DNA from: Cololabis saira
Taxonomy: Eukaryota; Chordata; Actinopteri; Beloniformes; Belonidae
Length of the DNA stretch: 64,000 bases
Direction: 5' to 3'
Assembly (NCBI RefSeq): GCF_033807715.1
Contig: NC_084587.1
Span: forward strand, 14,055,017-14,119,016
Positions within the stretch are counted from its first letter, which is position 1, and each line of letters begins with the position of its first letter. A program made the position numbers and the translations under genes. The notes below the pieces were generated by a model. The model saw only the letters and a list, made by a program, of their open reading frames with translations. It made no database searches and was not told the origin of the DNA. This document shows, in pieces, positions 34,645 through 47,064 of the stretch.

Positions 34645-36460
34645 GTCAGAATGAAACGAACTTTAAAGTACTTACATAAAAAAGAAAAAACTACTTCATA
34701 CATGCATATAAAAGTCTGTTATTTCCAACTGGAACTGTTCATCTTCCATAAAAATGGGATTTAGGAAAGAATTGTGCACAAAAGCCATTTATTTCAATTC
34801 AGCGTAGTAAAACTTTATTGATCCTCAATGAGACATTATATGTTGCAGTAACTGTCAGTTAAGGACTTTATAGCCACCGCAGACTCGTGCATTGTAATGA
34901 AAGTTCTTGTGCATATCTTGTAATCTCATTTATGTTAACAGTGAGCTATGAGGGGAGGACATGAGGTAGGAGTGGGAGCGTCACATCTCAGTAACAGTCA
35001 ACTGATGTCATTGTCCACATGGACTGAACAGCAGTTTCGCTGTAATAAAGTTTCTGCATTTCTTAAATATCAGAGGTGACATCAGGTTCCCAACGGTCGT
35101 GCTGCAAACCCATCTGTGTCCTAGAATCGCAGTTTCTCTCGTGCGTGTTTTGAGTCAGTGAAGGATTGTCAAAAACAAGTCGTGCTGTGAGACGAGGGCC
35201 GGACGATGGCGTGACTCGTCACTCGTCATTAGCTCTGAAACAGCCACATTCTGGGAGAATCTCTTCCAGATGGCTACTCAAAGCAACTTTTAGAGCCCCA
35301 TTAAAACAGTCTCATCTCTGCTGACCTAACCGGCTCTTGGGGTTCCTGATCTGATGGTATTTTGTTTGTTTACTCTCCACTGGGCCTTCATTTCCTGTAT
35401 GTCTGCTGCTTTTAGCGGCTCTAACAGGTCTCAGTTGGTTAGCCATTTTTAATTTACTGCGTCCGTCTGCAGGAGATTTTCAACTAATCCCTTTTCTCTT
35501 GTTGGCAATTTTGAACGTTTAAGTAACATTGAGTGAAGGAATTTTCTCATCGTGCTTTGCTTTTAACTAGAAGGAGAGAGTGACCTAAAAGCAGGGACTT
35601 TGAAAACAGGCAATAACTGATAAAAATATATATATATGAAAGCATGTTGCACGTAAGAATATTAGCTCCAGTAACACCAAGACATATGAATGATATTGCT
35701 AATCTGGATACATGTCTTGCATTTATATCCTGAGAAAAAGAAAGTTGAAAGAGAGTTCAGTAAACAACCGTGTCAAGTTGTCCAACTAAACTGTGCGTGT
35801 CAACTTGCTGACTGGCTCTGTTGTTTAGGAGATGGGAAGGAGCCAGACGAGGGTGGCTTATTGCATTTACAGAGGAGTGTGATGATATTAACTTTACTCG
35901 TAAACATAATGTCATTACAAATTAACAGGCCGTTAAGATGCCGTCTCAGACGTCATAGAAGCATCAACACATTGACCCATTTTCTCTCGCCACGGATCTT
36001 CCTCCATTTCTCCATTTCGTCCATCATTATCAGCCTTCCATTGATAGACTACATCCCCTTTTATTATTTCATCCATTCTCATAGCTCATTTCAAATATTC
36101 ATATCAATGTATTTATTGTCAAAATAAATAAATCAATGAAGGGAAAATTATAATTTTATAATTTTCTTTGAATACAATTTTTCTTATTTTTTTTTAGTCT
36201 AAATGTGTCACAAAACTAACAATTTTCATGTAATCAAAGGTTTGAGGTTTTTCTGACCTGTTCATTTAGTCCAAATGAGAAACTGCAAGCAAAGCCGTGA
36301 AAATGAAAATAGTTTAACTGGAGTAAATTCAAAGACGGGTTTTGTGTTCTGCAGTCGTGCCGCACTAATCAATACTGCTGACAAGGTAGACAGTTTCCAC
36401 ATCAGTGAAATGGGTTTCTGCAGGCTCAGGTACTCTCAGGGGAATGACTTTGGTTGTAAA
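34645..36460. other. no recognised feature
   Basis: Unique-looking DNA. The 145-codon ORF at 35690-36127 has no recognisable domain. T-rich tract at 36180-36195. Confidence 0.4.
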
Positions 36461-36464
36461 TTAG

Positions 36465-36501
36465 TTTGTGTGTGTGTGTGTGTGTGTGTGCGTGCGTGCG
36501 G

Positions 36502-36588
<87 letters not shown>

Positions 36589-36590
36589 TG
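36465..36590 (+). repeat. (TG)n followed by (TGCG)n microsatellite
   Basis: About 26 bp of TG is followed by about 100 bp of TGCG repeats with one GGGCG interruption near 36500. The RACV-repeat ORF is an artefact. Confidence 0.96.
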
Positions 36591-37974
36591 AGCTCATCTT
36601 CTACACGTCAAAAACAAGTTTATTCTTAGTTCTTCTTCTTGCATTTGCATTTTAGTCATTTTAGTGTGACTTTCTGTATTGTGCCTAAAAAAAAAAAATG
36701 TTATTCACAAGGAAATGACAGTAAAGGTATGACTGATATGAAGACAGAGAATATGTGCCAAAAAAAAACAAAACGTGGAAGGAAATTGATTCCAGCTGAT
36801 CCTCTTGAGTTCAAGATGGCAGTCAGGAAACTCAGCTGGCATACCAGCTCTGTCTTGTGTTAGACCTCAGTCTTGGCTCCTTATTTTCTCTATCCTGTGG
36901 AGTGACTGTTATGTTTTGTTTGCGAGAAGGCGAACAGACGGGGTCATAGGACAAGGAAACGCTTCATTTTCTTGTCATCATTCTTTCCAGTCTGCATTTG
37001 TCACTGAAACAGTTGGACGGCCGCTGTGAGATCAGTTAGTTAAAGTCAAGCTTCCACCGTTTGACCTTTTCAAGCACGGACTTTAAAATAAATCCAAATA
37101 TTGATATGCTGAATTTACCCACATAAATTCAGTACTTGTTAGGAGGAATGTCTGTGGCGCCTTGTGGTGCCTTGTGAACTTCATGGAGGCAGAACAGCGT
37201 AACGTTTCACTCTGATGCTCTTATGCCTCCGTTCTGCCTTCAAACATAGTAACAGAGGTTGTGGGGACACCAGCAACGCTCCTGTTATTCTGTTTTTTGT
37301 AGTAACAGAGGTGTTGCGGGGGGAAACGTGTGCTGTGTGAGTTGGCAGTGCAGAAAGTAGAATGTTTCATAGTGTCAACATTTTAATGTGGACATTAACA
37401 TCAAAAAGCTTAACCAAAGAGGGAAGGGCCGCTGATGAGTGAATGAAAAGGAACACTCAGTGTGGTTACATCAGCCCCCCAGTCTCGCGCTCAGGAGGTG
37501 TGCCGATTTTTTTCCAGTGGCCAGCCGCGGTACTGCAACAAAAAATCCCATGGGGCCCAGAAAGCTTTTTTCCCATAGACTGCAATAGTAAAAGAGAAGC
37601 CTCTAAAACTGTTCACAGGACACCTCCAGCTGTAATCACCGGCAATTACTAATCTTTGTATTCTATATTTTTAAGTCATGGACTTTATATCCGTCAAAAA
37701 TGTTTTATAACGGCCAGAAAAGTCAAAGAAAAGTCTCTTTCTGGGCGTGACGTCACGGCCGTGTCGGTGCCATTGATGTTGCCCCGGGGCATGATGGGAG
37801 GCCCCAGAGCATCATGGGAGGTGACTCAACTGCGCATGCTCTATGGGCCCGTGTACACGGAAGTAAACCAGGAAGTCCGAGATTTTTTCGGCACATGCGC
37901 TGGCTGAGCAGAATGCATTGAAATGAATCGGCGGCCATTTTGGGCACTGTATCCAGTTAATATTATAGATCCAT
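36591..37974. other. no recognised gene; probable old repeat at 37441-37950
   Basis: The first part is unique-looking. From about 37480 the text becomes GC-rich, with CCCATAGACTGCAATAGTAA, GCATGATGGGAGG and GCATCATGGGAGG direct repeats, and resembles an interspersed fish repeat. I could not find its ends. Confidence 0.35.
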
Positions 37975-38790
37975 GGGTTACATGCACATCTAAATCAAGC
38001 TATTGGCAACAATCTAGCTAAGGATTAAACTGGAGATTCCGAGAAATCCAAGTATACATGCACAAGAAGACAATTGATTATTGAGTGAGGTGCGTTGGCA
38101 TTCTTTTTCCGGTTAGTCCGGTTAGTCCGGTTAGTTGTTCGTCTTCTTCTTCTCCTACTGTGTTGATATTTTGGCTTTCGTGGTTTCTGCACTGACTGCC
38201 CCGGGACTCCTAGCTAAGCGAGGGTTGTGTATACATGCCGGAATAACTCGGATTAGGACCACATTATCTGGCACTAAAAGTTTGATCTCAAGAGCTTCAG
38301 TAGAGTTCGTCTACCGCCCGGCTAAGGTGTATACATGGCTTTTAAAAATTCGATATCGGTCGGATTAAGGCAACATTTCGACTTTCTGTTAGTGCATGTA
38401 AATGTACTGAGTAAAGTGATTCAACATTGAAATATGGTTAGGCAGAAATATTCCATGTTGAAGCCTGGCTGGCTACAAACAGCATAGGTTGACTAACCGT
38501 TGATTAGACGTTGGCATTAAGATTGACCACAAAATAACATTGATTCAATTACATGTTTTCCACATTAGTTAATTGGATGATTGATGGTTGATCCACCATC
38601 AATTGTCAAACTTAACCAAAAAAAACTATTAATAGCTCGACAACAACTAATAGCTCGATCTCAAGAGCTTCAGTTCCGTTCGAATACAGCCCAGCTAAGG
38701 TGTATACATGGCTTTTAAAAATTTGATATCTGTTGGATTAAGGCAACAATTCGACTTTCTCTTAGTGCATGTAAACATACTGAATGATCA
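37975..38790. repeat. repeat with duplicated right end
   Basis: About 130 bp at 38280-38409 is duplicated in direct orientation at 38654-38784. Both copies begin near GATCTCAAGAGCTTCAGT and end in TTAGTGCATGTAAA plus a short tail. The left side (37977-37990) has GGTTACATGCACAT, a partial inverse of GTGCATGTAAA, suggesting a MITE with weak inverted ends and a duplicated or tandem right arm. Confidence 0.6.
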
Positions 38791-40643
38791 TGAAAGGAGC
38801 AGTGAATCTGAGAAAAAAAAACTTTTTAATGTTTAAAATTGGTTAAATCTGAGGAACATATAAGTGTGACACTATATAGGAATGTTTTTTGTGTTTGCTG
38901 CTGAAATCCCCGTTTTCACTACTGTTTAACTATTCTGTGTGTTCTGTAGCTCAGCTTCAAACATTAAAAAAAAAAATTAATGTTCACAGGATTTTAGATC
39001 CTTTTTTTAGTCACTTAGAAGTCTTTCCAGAACTAAAAAGTACCTCGTAGTTCTAGTTTTGGAAACTTTTTTGAGGCACTAGTGGGGTGTACTTAAAAGC
39101 AGTGAGAGTTGACGTCGGGGGCTGATGTGCAGGAAAGGACCATAAGCCCGGACCAAAACACAGACTGGCTCCACAAGGAGCTTAAGCCTCTACATACGTG
39201 GCTGCTCAACCCGTTGAGTTACCCAGCATCCACGTCTGGAGACTTTTTTAAGCACCAAAAAATGCATTTAATCAAAATGTAACTGATCGGTCTCTAAAAG
39301 CCTTTCTCCCCCTGCTGAAGAGGTCCTCTCAATGACCTTTCACCCCCCTGTCACCCTTGGATCCTAACCCCTTTGGCACCTTGAATGGGTGAACACAAGA
39401 CACTGGCTGCAACGTTGTCACCCTCCAACGTCTGGGCCAGCCTCTAATCTGACTCTTTACAGCTGGCAATAATAGAAGCACTGTGGCGCTTAACATTGGC
39501 ATGCTGGCTAAGTGACACTTTGACAACTTAATGTCCGCCCAGCTGGGCCTCTGGTTGAGGTCAGGGTCGCTGAGCATTATGTTATATGTTTAGTATTTAT
39601 TGGCCAAACTCCCCTGCAGATCCAACAATTTACACAAACTACTTGGAACCTCTTAATGATCATAAATCTATGACCAAAACAAAGAAAAAGTCACAAAATC
39701 ACCCAAAAATATTTTCGGTTCATTCCTGAGAGCAACTGTCACTTTCTCCTCCAATTCATGACATTTATGTTGGGTCTGTCATCGTCTGAGTCTCGTCTTT
39801 CTGCAGGGTCAATATAACTGTCGTGAACTTTTTAAAGTGCCTCTGACAATTTGCACCCACTGAAATGTGAGCTAGAAAATCCCGTCTGACTGAGGCCTCA
39901 TGTGTAAAAGATTTTTGAAGATCAATTTCAAAACCTAAAGATCCAAACATGTGAAACTCAACTGCCATCTCTCCTCGCATGCTTGAAAACAAGGAGCGAA
40001 GAAGAAATGTGTCTTGTTTTCTATGGCTATTATCAAAGTGTGAAGTGGTTTCTTGCTTCACACAAGAGGCTTGTTTCTGGTACGAACTGATGGAGAGACC
40101 GTCCAAATCTGGGAAAAAAAGAGGAACAAAAAAGTTTTTTTGCTGGCATTCTGATGTTTTGCTCACAGACTGATCACGTGAACTTTCTTAAACAAGAAAT
40201 CGTGAAAGTGCTGTTTTTATTTTCTTCTTAGCCATTTTATGCCTCTCTGTTAATGACAACTACTCTGTTTATTGCATGTGTAACGCAGACTTTTCCATCT
40301 GCAGCAATTTCCAAAAAGTTATGTTGATTTCACTTGACAGTTAGTTGTATTGTCTCTACACGAGGAGAACTGCAAAAAAAGTGACAGTTGTCTATTGGCA
40401 GACGCACTTGGTTGATGCAGTGGATTTACAGGAAATGTGAAAAAAGGCAGGGATTTCATAATCAAATTTATGACAAGATGAATTGTGATCACTTCAATGA
40501 CAGCAGCATTGCATCATGTTTGTAATTTGCTTTGTATGTTTATTTTTTTTTTAAAAGGCAAAATGAAGTAGTTTATCCTCAGCAGTACTGTGAGTAATGT
40601 CCTAATTATTAAATCATTTCATGTAAATTTGCTGAAATGAAAT
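38791..40643. other. no recognised feature
   Basis: Unique-looking DNA. Opposed ORFs at 39765-40173 have no recognisable domain. Confidence 0.4.
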
Positions 40644-40651
40644 GGTTCATC

Positions 40652-41599
40652 TAGTGCTGGGCGGTATACCGGTCCATACCGAATACCGGTGTTTATTTTT
40701 CTTATTATATGAATTTTTCATATACCGTAATACCGGTGAGTATGTACAGTAGCGTACACAACGTTGGGAACGCGGCGCGGCGCTACGTTCCACCGAGCCG
40801 CTGGACAGTGTTTCCCCTACACTGTATGGGCCTGGCCAGGCCAACGAGACCCCCCGCCAGGCCTAAAAAAAAACAAAAAAACAATGATCATTTACGTTTA
40901 GGAGCGGCTCTGCAGCGCTGTTCTGCAACGGGAGTCAACCTGCTTCGTTGCCTAGTAAAGCCTGAATTATGGTTCGGCGTTAAATCGACGTAGAGCCTAC
41001 GCCGTAGGGTACGCAGCGACGTGCACCGTACAGCCGCTCGCTGCGTACCCTACGCCGTACGCTCTGCGTTGGTGTAACGTGGAACCATAAATCAGCCTTA
41101 ACGATGCGAGTACCGCTGCTGAGAGCGCGGGCATATTGTTATACATTATGGGATGTATAGAGTTTGTAGCTAGCCAACTATGGCGCCGGCCAAAAAAAGA
41201 AAAAATATGGCGGGCGACAGACAACATGATATAAAGAAATCTTTCTGCCAGGTACGTGTGTTTGTGTTTGCATGTGACGCTGCAGGGAAGCATGAAGGAA
41301 AACACAGCCCGACGACACACCATGCGTCCGCGGGGTCCTAGCGCCGGCACACGTGAGGCCATGCAAACCTGTATTTATACTAGTGTGGACATTAATGTTT
41401 TTCTACAATATTTCCTCCTCATGACAGTAAAATAGGCCATTCTAAGCCAATTTACTGCAGCAATTCCTTTCCAAATCATTAGAAAATGTGGTTAACACCC
41501 AGTTGTGCATGAAAAAAAAAATACTGTGATATACCGTGAAACCGATATAATTTTGAAAAATACCGTGATATAAATTTTTGGTCATACCGCCCAGCACTA
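40652..41599. mobile_element. hAT element (TAGTGCTGGGCGGTAT ends)
   Basis: The left end TAGTGCTGGGCGGTATACCG is mirrored by CGGTATGACC-type text ending GCCCAGCACTA. GGTTCATC is perfectly duplicated (40644-40651, 41600-41607). A 140-bp palindromic MITE is nested at 40959-41098. On the plus strand 41180-41253 reads an open segment MAPAKKRKNMAGDRQHDIKK before CAG|GTACGT, which could be a remnant first exon of its transposase; this last point is weak. Confidence 0.9.
40959..41098. mobile_element. small palindromic MITE (AGCCTGAATTATGG), copy 2
   Basis: Begins AGCCTGAATTATGGTTCGGC and ends AACCATAAATCAGCCT, flanked by TAA (40956-40958, 41099-41101). The two arms pair across CTACGCCGTAGGGTACGCAG-type text, so the 140-bp unit is one long hairpin. 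It is nested in the hAT element 40652-41599. Confidence 0.88.
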
Positions 41600-41607
41600 G
41601 GTTCATC

Positions 41608-42875
41608 TTGTTAACACCGTGCAAAATAGCAAGAATTCTCATTCAACATCGTCACATCTATGGCATTGATTGGAACGTTGAATTATGTGTGAGTACCACA
41701 CCCAAAGCCTCTATGGACACACTAAAAACCGAATACTGGACATCTTTACAAAATGATCTTCCACCTGCGCATTTAAATGTTGCATTACAATTGTGTTTAT
41801 CACTTCATCTATCCGCCTTTTTGAGCTGGACCGTGAAACATTTGTTGGTTGCGTAGTTCAGACAGCATTTCAGCAGAATTCCTGTTTCAGGCTCCCTGTA
41901 CACTCACCGGGGGAGATAAGGGATGTGGAGGAACAGAGGGACGTCAATGATGAGATCCAGACACATGGAGGCTCTGTCACTGCTGCAAAACTCCAGCTGG
42001 TCGGTGTTAGTCCTCCTCCAGACTCAGGAGCTGAGCTATCATCCTCCAGGGAACAATAAGGCGCAGAGGGATGAGGGTGAAGACGCAGGCCTGACTAAAG
42101 CTCCTGTTCGTCACCCAAATTCCCCTCCCTCAAACAAGTCCATGCCGTCCATTAACTTGTAGAGTAAATAAACGGACTGGGTCTGAGTGTAGTGGGAAAG
42201 GGTGAGGGAATGAGGGATCAGGGCATTAGGGCTAATCATTAAAAGTTTAAGAGAGCATAAGGGGCCGACTTTGGCATTAAGCACTTGTATAGATTAAAAG
42301 TGAAGAAAGAAATCCATAATATTCTCACTTTAAGGAAAAAAGCTTTAACAAGACAAAATCAAAAGGCATCTATAATGAAATCTTCCCACTGGATATTTAC
42401 AGACGTGTTGCTCTCTCCTCATGCAGCGATACGCATGCAGCAACCTCCTTCTGTTTACTTACATTTCGCCTAATACACCGGATTCCTTAGATTCCTGCAC
42501 GCTAGACTTGGGTCAGCTGTGTGCATACAGATAAACATTTAGATTTTCTAACTGAATGAGGGCCCTTCAGAGCCATGTCAAACGCACTCTTTGTTGGCGC
42601 AGAGAGAGGGCTACCTGGAAATATGTCAAACATGCAAATATGCTTCTGTCCAGACGTAAGCGTCCACAGCCGGACATGAAGAAACTGTTTCTACTTGTAG
42701 CTCCTTGACTCCCGTATCTGTGGTGCATTTTTCTTGTGAATGTCACGTCCATTTCTGGTTCATTTGGAACCATGTACAAGTTGATACCAGCTCGCTCACA
42801 TGAGGATGATAAAAAAACATAATTGTGTAGACATGAAGCATTTGTCATTTCATGATTTTCTGAGACCAGATATCT
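41608..42875. other. no recognised feature
   Basis: Unique-looking DNA. 41880-42060 is open in one frame (88 codons from 41793) after TTTCAG, but lacks a clear donor; I do not call an exon. Confidence 0.35.
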
Positions 42876-43440
42876 CATTTCATTTCATTTTTATTTATTC
42901 CTATCATGGAAATATGCAAACAAAAAAAAACAAAGTAAAATGACAACACAATCAAAAGCATATTCCATAACCAGAAAGGAGCAGGAAGAAGGAAATCTTA
43001 TTATACCTGCCCCTCCCTCAAAACAAAATTGAACAATAATAACAAATGGTCTGCACAATCACTTAGTTAATATCACAAAGAAAGAAAAACAAAAAAATCA
43101 AATATAGATTGTCTGTCTCCATACGCATATATTATAAATTTTAACTATTTCATCCATACATTGCTATTTTTTTCTCTTTAAATTTCTTTTTAAACTGAAA
43201 TATGTTTATACAGCCCTTTAAATCATAATGTAATGAATTCCATAACTTAATTCCAACAACAGAAACACTCATCTGCTTCAAAGTTGTTCGGGCAAATAGA
43301 TGTCTAAAATTCAATTTTCTACGACTATCTTCATTATTTGAACTAAAAGTAAACATGTATTGTAAGTTTTCTGGTAATGCTTTACATATGGCTACAAAAA
43401 GAGGTTTGCCTTTTCGTAACCCACCTTTGGGGTAAATATG
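42876..43440 (-). mobile_element. CR1/L2-type LINE 3' fragment
   Basis: On the minus strand 43150-43356 reads FARTTLKQMSVSVVGIKLWN followed by SLHYDLKG and FKKKFKEKK, the usual end of CR1/L2-type reverse transcriptases. The frame stays open upstream to about 43415 (GLRKGKPLFVAICKALPENL). The 3' UTR ends in a simple tail of ATGAAATGAAATG (complement at 42876-42890). It is 5'-truncated. Confidence 0.75.
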
Positions 43441-44025
43441 AACTGTTTTAAACAGAAATCCAGTATTTCTGGCACATGCATACCATAGTCAAAGAGGACC
43501 CTTGTCAATAGTCCACGGTTACTAGTCTTAAAGGTTGATTCTGTAAACATCCACTAAAAGGAAAATGCTGCTGTTTCATGAAACAGTCCTATTCTTTATG
43601 ATACATTACATACATAATTCATTCTCATTCATCCCATTTCTCTTTGATCTGCCACCACCCTCTCATTTGGTGGATCTCCATTACATTTTTTCACAAAACA
43701 AAAGCGAAATTCTGAATTTGTGACAAAGGTACCACTTTCCTTTCTTTTTTTTTTGAGGGGGTTCCCATTGAACAGAGTTCTTCTTTTTATGTTCTCTCTC
43801 TGTATCTTTGTAACTCTCCATTATCTCATCCTGCAAGACTTCTCTTCAAACAGGAAGGACAGAAATGTCTTCAGTTTTGGGAAAATTATTGCAACTGCTG
43901 CAAAAATAGTCAACAGAATACGAAGCCAGTGGATGATCATTCAAGGGATAATTCAGAGGCAAAGTCTGTATGTAATGCAGTAGTAGTGTTATAGCACAAC
44001 TACATCGTATTAATGAGGCCAAAGG
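43441..44025. other. no recognised feature
   Basis: Unique-looking; an 87-codon ORF at 43720-43983 shows no recognisable domain. Confidence 0.35.
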
Positions 44026-44078
44026 CAAGGCGAGGCAAGGCAAGTTTATTTCTATGGCACAATTCAACAAGGGGATTC
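44026..44078 (-). mobile_element. short LINE 3' tail fragment
   Basis: GGCAAGGCAAGTTTATTTCT followed by ATGGCACAATTCAACA is the reverse complement of the L2-like 3' tail at 15690-15730. Only about 50 bp is present. Confidence 0.65.
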
Positions 44079-45314
44079 CAAAAACTAGATTTTTCTCACT
44101 TTATCCGGACCTTTATGCGTTTTTCATTATTACGTCCAGCGATGCAGCAAATTTGATTATCGACACATCTGAAAACCATCTCATGAAAGTGTAAAAAAAT
44201 ATTTGGCACTTTTTTGGAATAATAGTCATTTCCATTACAGGTTTTTCTTTGCAATATTTAGCTTATCACAAATCCAGGGGCAATGGAAACATGACCATTC
44301 GTCATATCTTCTGAAAATGACACTGAAGCATTTCGATGGTTGGAGCAGGTCAAAGAAAACCAAAGCTGCTTGGTGCACTTGGGCCAAAAGAGCCTCGGGA
44401 TGGGTGAAAATCTCCCAGCTGGACCTGGTTTGTGTTCGTCGTGACAGCATTCACGTCTACACGGTTGGTCACGTGAGCCAGCGGAGGTCAGGGTTCGCCG
44501 GGGGTCACGGGTCAGACCAGAGAAGACTAAAGCATCAACTTCCTGCATTACTCACTGACAGATTAAGCACACAGAGAGAAAAAGAGGGGATATATGGTAC
44601 TTTGGAATTTGGTCCTCGCTCGAGCCGACACATTTTAGACTCCAAGACAAGAGTCAAAAACAGGAAAGACAATAGCGTGAAGAGAGTGCTGATCCGTGTA
44701 TTGTCACGGGTGCTTTGGACACTTCACCCGGACATGTGCGTGCAGGTCGTATATTTAAAGTGGATAATCTTGGTCACATTTGTTTAGAAGATAATTACAT
44801 ACCTCTCAAACTAATAAATATTTTGTTGCACGTTACCATACTCCTATTTATCCTGATAAAAAATTCCTGGCAGATCTATCACCCATCCTATACCACCTAC
44901 AGCTACACTTTAATTTTAAGGAATGTCACTGCAGGGCTTGTTTCACTCAGATTTCGGGTTAACAACTTGTACTCCAGCCTCCATAATTCATCAGTGCTGA
45001 AAGCTAGTTGGCATACATTTTACGCCCGTGCCAGCGCCTCCGAGCGCATGCCAATTCTCTCATCCTATAAAATTGATCACAACGTCAGCCGTTATCAGTA
45101 CATCTCGCATTCTTGTGGATCCTTCTCACTACATTGCTGCGGGCACATTTGTGCATTAAAGCTGTACTTGATTTAAAAGTCAATCTAGGTTAAAATTTGG
45201 AGAATTTTTCTACCATTAAAAAAGGCTTTCCCACCATCCGATACATGAACAAACATTTTCATCGTCTGAAAACACCTCTAATCTAACAAAGTGACCCATC
45301 AAAACAGCAAGTTA
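44079..45314. other. no recognised gene
   Basis: A 194-codon ORF at 44203-44787 is the longest non-repeat ORF here, but its translation shows no domain I know. It overlaps text with TTTCCATTAC and its complement (44230, 44280) that may be old MITE sequence. I treat it as chance. Confidence 0.35.
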
Positions 45315-45322
45315 ATCTAAGG

Positions 45323-45781
45323 CAGGGGTCGGCAACCCAAAATGTTGAAAGAGCCATATTGGAACAAATATGTCTGGAGCCGCAAAAAATGAAAAGTCTA
45401 ATGCTGAAGTACAATCTCGAGAAAAGTCGAAATGTTGAGAAAAAAGTCAAAATGTTGAGAAAAAAGTCAAAATGTCGAGAAAAAAAGTCAAAATTTCGAG
45501 AAAAAAAGTCAAAATTTCGAGAAAAAAAGTCAAAATTTCGAGAAAAAAAGTCAAAATTACGAGAAAAAAGTCAAAAGATCGAAATTAAAAAGCAGAGGAA
45601 AAAGGAAGAAAAAAGGAAAAAATGAAGAAAAATAAAAAAAGAGAAAAAAAATAAAAAAAGGGAAAAAAAAGAAAAAAAAGGAAAAAAAAAAGGTCAAACA
45701 TTTTTGAAAAAGCTCCAGGAGCCACTAGGGCTGCGCTAAAGAGCCGCATGCGGCTCTAGAGCCGCGGGTTGCCGACCCCTG
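45323..45781. mobile_element. hAT MITE (CAGGGGTCGGCAACC ends), copy B
   Basis: Inverted relative of 29879-30556, with perfect ATCTAAGG duplication (45315-45322, 45782-45789). The interior is purine-rich (GTCGAGAAAAAA-type units of about 17 bp, then A-rich). Both copies share the subterminal GAGCCGCATGCGGCTCT palindrome. Confidence 0.94.
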
Positions 45782-45789
45782 ATCTAAGG

Positions 45790-47029
45790 CCTTTGGACTG
45801 AGTCAAAAAGAGGTGCAAAAGGCTGGTTTCCTCTCTGAACTCTTGAATGATGACATATTAAAGGTTATTAGGACATTCTTGCCCAATGATGCCACAAAAA
45901 ACAACTGCTTGAGTGAGAATGGGTCCCTGGAGGCGTACACAGATGGTTGACATTAAAGCAATGAACATCAAACTACCTGAAAGTCCTTTTGATAGCTGTT
46001 GTGACATCTTGACTGATTTGGATAGGCATATATCGTTGGAGATATTCACATTTCCATTCCTACGAACATTTTGAGGAGTTCTTCTCAAGAGTGGTCTCCT
46101 TGCAGTTTAATCACTTGCCATTTAAATTTTTACCCTCAACAACAGGAATGAATCCTAATCTGTTTAAGTTTAACTCGCAGAACAACTACATCCTGTAAAT
46201 ATAAGTTGGAAAAACAATAAATGCATCCATTCGTCCATTTTTCTACACTCACCTCATCCTGTTCAGGGTCGTGGGGGTTCTGGGGCTTATTCAAGCTGTC
46301 TTCACGTAGGACAGGTCACCCTTCCATCACCGGGCCAAAAAAAACCCCAACCAATCTCTTCCTGGTCTCATGAACCAGTGTGTTCACTTTGGAAGGTTGA
46401 GTAATGTGCACCACATGTTCATCCGAAGACTAATTGTTGTTCGTCACTTGGTTTGGAAAGAGAATTCTGCAAGTTTCCAGGACTCGTAGCAGCGCTCAGA
46501 ATGTGTAATCACTTACAGCCATGTGGTTGGCATCATTAACCACTCCCCAAGTATTCACGTCGGTTTCCAAAGCAGACCGCCACCTCTTGTAGTTCTTAGA
46601 AAATGTGGTCACATACACAGTAACTATTTATGTAATTAAAAGCTATTCTGCAGCCTTGGTGTCTGTAGAAATGCGTTAAGCCAGATTGCTCCATTTAGTT
46701 GAGGCCAGTAACAACAAAACCTAGTCATAAAAGGTTGTGTTTTTTTTTCCTTTTAGAGAGATTAATGGCAATAATTAAGCCATTCTTGGGAGAAAGGAAA
46801 TGCAGTTTTAATAGAAGTTTTATGTGGAGCTTCTATCAGGAACTTACTTATTTTAAATGTTACGAGATAACAAAAAAAAGGATAAGAGTTTACGTTATAT
46901 CACAGCCTACGCACCATCAGGCGTTTTATCTACCCAGCTGGGGTAAAATGACTAACTCTGAATGCGCGATATCTGCTAGAATCTGTCAGTGAATTTAATA
47001 AACGATCTAAACTTGTATTTATGTATATT

Positions 47030-47030
<1 letters not shown>
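45790..47030. other. no recognised feature
   Basis: Unique-looking; GTTCAGGGTCGTGGGGGTTC near 46259 resembles a common fish repeat motif, but I cannot delimit it. Confidence 0.35.

Positions 47031-47064
<34 letters not shown>

Noticed and set aside
37441..37950. CpG island promoter
   Set aside because: The GC-rich text holds internal near-repeats (CATGATGGGAGG/CATCATGGGAGG) and looks like a dispersed repeat; no donor or start context was found.
41880..42060. Internal coding exon after TTTCAG
   Set aside because: Open frame and possible acceptor, but no convincing donor and no recognisable protein.
44203..44787. 194-codon plus-strand ORF as a host gene
   Set aside because: Longest non-repetitive ORF, but no recognisable domain, no splice or promoter context and an ORF on the opposite strand as well. 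A protein search could reopen this.
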